Of a DNA stretch of 64,000 nt, positions 63,267 to 64,000 are shown in pieces. Both the position numbers and the translations under genes were made by a program. Every line of letters starts with the position of its first letter. Position 1 is the first letter of the stretch. Source of the stretch: Planctomonas deserti (GTDB lineage: Bacteria; Actinomycetota; Actinomycetes; Actinomycetales; Microbacteriaceae); the NCBI RefSeq assembly GCF_003067705.1, contig NZ_QANL01000002.1:868001-932000 (forward strand). Reading direction: 5' to 3'. The notes under the pieces were generated by a model that saw only the letters and a program-made list of their open reading frames with translations, was not told the origin of the DNA and did not search any database.

Positions 63267-64000
63267 CTAGAGCCAGTGCTTCTTCTTGAAGATCGTGTAC
63301 AGCCCGAACCCCATGGCGACCATCGCCGCGACGGCGGCCGGGTACCCGTAGGTCCAGTGCAGCTCGGGCATGGTGTCGAAGTTCATGCCATAGATGGTGC
63401 CGATGAGCGTGGGCGCGAACAGGATGGCGGCCCAGGAGGAGATCTTCTTGACCTCCTCGCTCTGCTCGAGGCTCACCTCGGACAGGCGCCGCATCTCCTC
63501 GTTCTGCTCGAGGCTCGCCTCGGACAGCCTGCGCATCTCGTCGTTCTGCCGCTGAGTGGTGAGCGTCGAGTGCACCGTCAGGGCGTTCTGCAGCACCTGG
63601 CGGAAGGCGTCTGCGCGCTCGGACACTCGCAGCACGTGGTCGAGCACGTCCCGCAGCAGGCGCTGCAGCTCGATGTCGACGTTGTACTTGTCCGATCCGC
63701 GCCCCAGGGCGTCAAGCACTCCGGCGAGGGGCTGCACGGCGCGCTGGAACTCGATGACCTCGGTCAGCAGGGCGTAGATGCGGCGGGACACCTCGGGATC
63801 GCCGCCGAACAGCTGGTCCTCGATCTCGTCGATGTCGTTCTCGAGCCCCGCGATCACTGGGCCGTACTCGTCCACGACCTGGTCGAGCATCGCGTAGAGC
63901 ACCGCGTGCGGTCCCTGGGCCAGTAGCTCGGGCTGGTGCTCCAGCCGTCGCCGCACCGCGGCGAGGTCTGGAGACTCCGCGTGCCGGATGGTGACCACGA
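63267..64000 (-). CDS. corA: CorA-family magnesium transporter, C-terminal part (start beyond window)
   Basis: About 245 C-terminal residues are visible. The long helix stretch (VLDALGRGSDKYNVDIELQRLLRDVLDHVLRVSERADAFRQVLQNA) leads to the first membrane helix and the selectivity motif IYGMNFDTMPELHWTYGYP, then the second helix and the basic end FKKKHWL. The stalk contains a tandem 14-residue duplication (MRRLSEASLEQNEE then MRRLSEVSLEQSEE) encoded at 63462-63545, which lengthens the helix by four turns compared with usual. The frame is open to the edge, so the N-terminal domain is cut off. Confidence 0.93.
   Translation of the reverse strand, partial: VVTIRHAESPDLAAVRRRLEHQPELLAQGPHAVLYAMLDQVVDEYGPVIAGLENDIDEIEDQLFGGDPEVSRRIYALLTEVIEFQRAVQPLAGVLDALGRGSDKYNVDIELQRLLRDVLDHVLRVSERADAFRQVLQNALTVHSTLTTQRQNDEMRRLSEASLEQNEEMRRLSEVSLEQSEEVKKISSWAAILFAPTLIGTIYGMNFDTMPELHWTYGYPAAVAAMVAMGFGLYTIFKKKHWL
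63462..63545 (-). repeat. Tandem 42-bp duplication in the CorA stalk
   Basis: Units 63462-63503 and 63504-63545 differ at only a few positions (plus strand CTGCTCGAGGCTC-A/G-CCTCGGACAG...). In frame, 14 codons each. Confidence 0.85.

Overview
The window is 64 kb of very high-GC, gene-dense chromosomal DNA from an actinobacterium, most likely a member of the Microbacteriaceae. The indications are GC-biased codons, many GTG starts, 1-8 nt gene overlaps, a long disordered insert in Rho, IdeR/DtxR-type iron boxes, a DUF222/HNH (13E12-type) endonuclease, and a pair of small proteins of a type known from Microbacteriaceae. At least fifteen genes have a TAnnnT-like -10 box 5-10 nt before the start codon and no Shine-Dalgarno, which points to leaderless transcripts. 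I see no prophage, transposase or CRISPR array. The assignment is inference from gene content; no search was run.

Layout. 1-5.4 kb: CorC/CNNM pair, old-yellow-enzyme oxidoreductase, HAD hydrolase, NAD(P)HX dehydratase, and two small paralogues facing each other around a 76-aa gene. 5.6-12.6 kb: GT87-like membrane protein, thiamine-binding protein, MFS transporter, then a NarL-type signalling cluster (response regulator, histidine kinase, kinase-like membrane protein, second response regulator). 12.8-18 kb: metX and metY on the minus strand with a group-2 sigma factor gene between them on the plus strand, then a membrane acyltransferase. 18-25.7 kb: SDR, phosphoribosyltransferase, S51 peptidase-like protein, uracil-DNA glycosylase, acetyltransferase, baeRF-type protein, and an ABC exporter with a YtrA-type GntR regulator. 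25.8-33.7 kb: amidase, luciferase-like monooxygenase, and a complete iron-siderophore uptake locus (SIP reductase, two permeases, ATPase, binding lipoprotein) with two iron boxes. 33.7-45.3 kb: dihydrolipoamide-dehydrogenase-like reductase, CsbD, crotonase, arginase-like protein, PspA plus TPM-domain envelope protein, cyclase-family protein, ECF sigma factor with candidate anti-sigma, acetamidase family protein, DUF1206 protein. 45.3-50 kb: a repeat-rich stretch with the HNH endonuclease, tRNA-Arg(CCG), pdxH and a class-I amidotransferase. 50-64 kb: a core biosynthetic and translation block on the plus strand, argS, DUF2993, lysA-hom-thrC-thrB (aspartate family), rho, prfA, prmC, ending in a truncated CorA gene.

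The genes form recognisable modules: aspartate-family amino acids (lysA, hom, thrC, thrB here; metX and metY 40 kb away, both using homoserine), iron acquisition under predicted IdeR control, and envelope stress (PspA, TPM, ECF sigma).

I did not find a single obviously new multi-protein system. The most unusual material is small-scale. Two apparently leaderless 20-codon leader ORFs end in a GTGA overlap with the next gene. A duplicated start-site module fills the hom-thrC gap with one open frame. Four 16-bp repeats are spaced exactly 31 bp apart upstream of the flavin monooxygenase gene. Several families of intergenic hairpin repeats occur.
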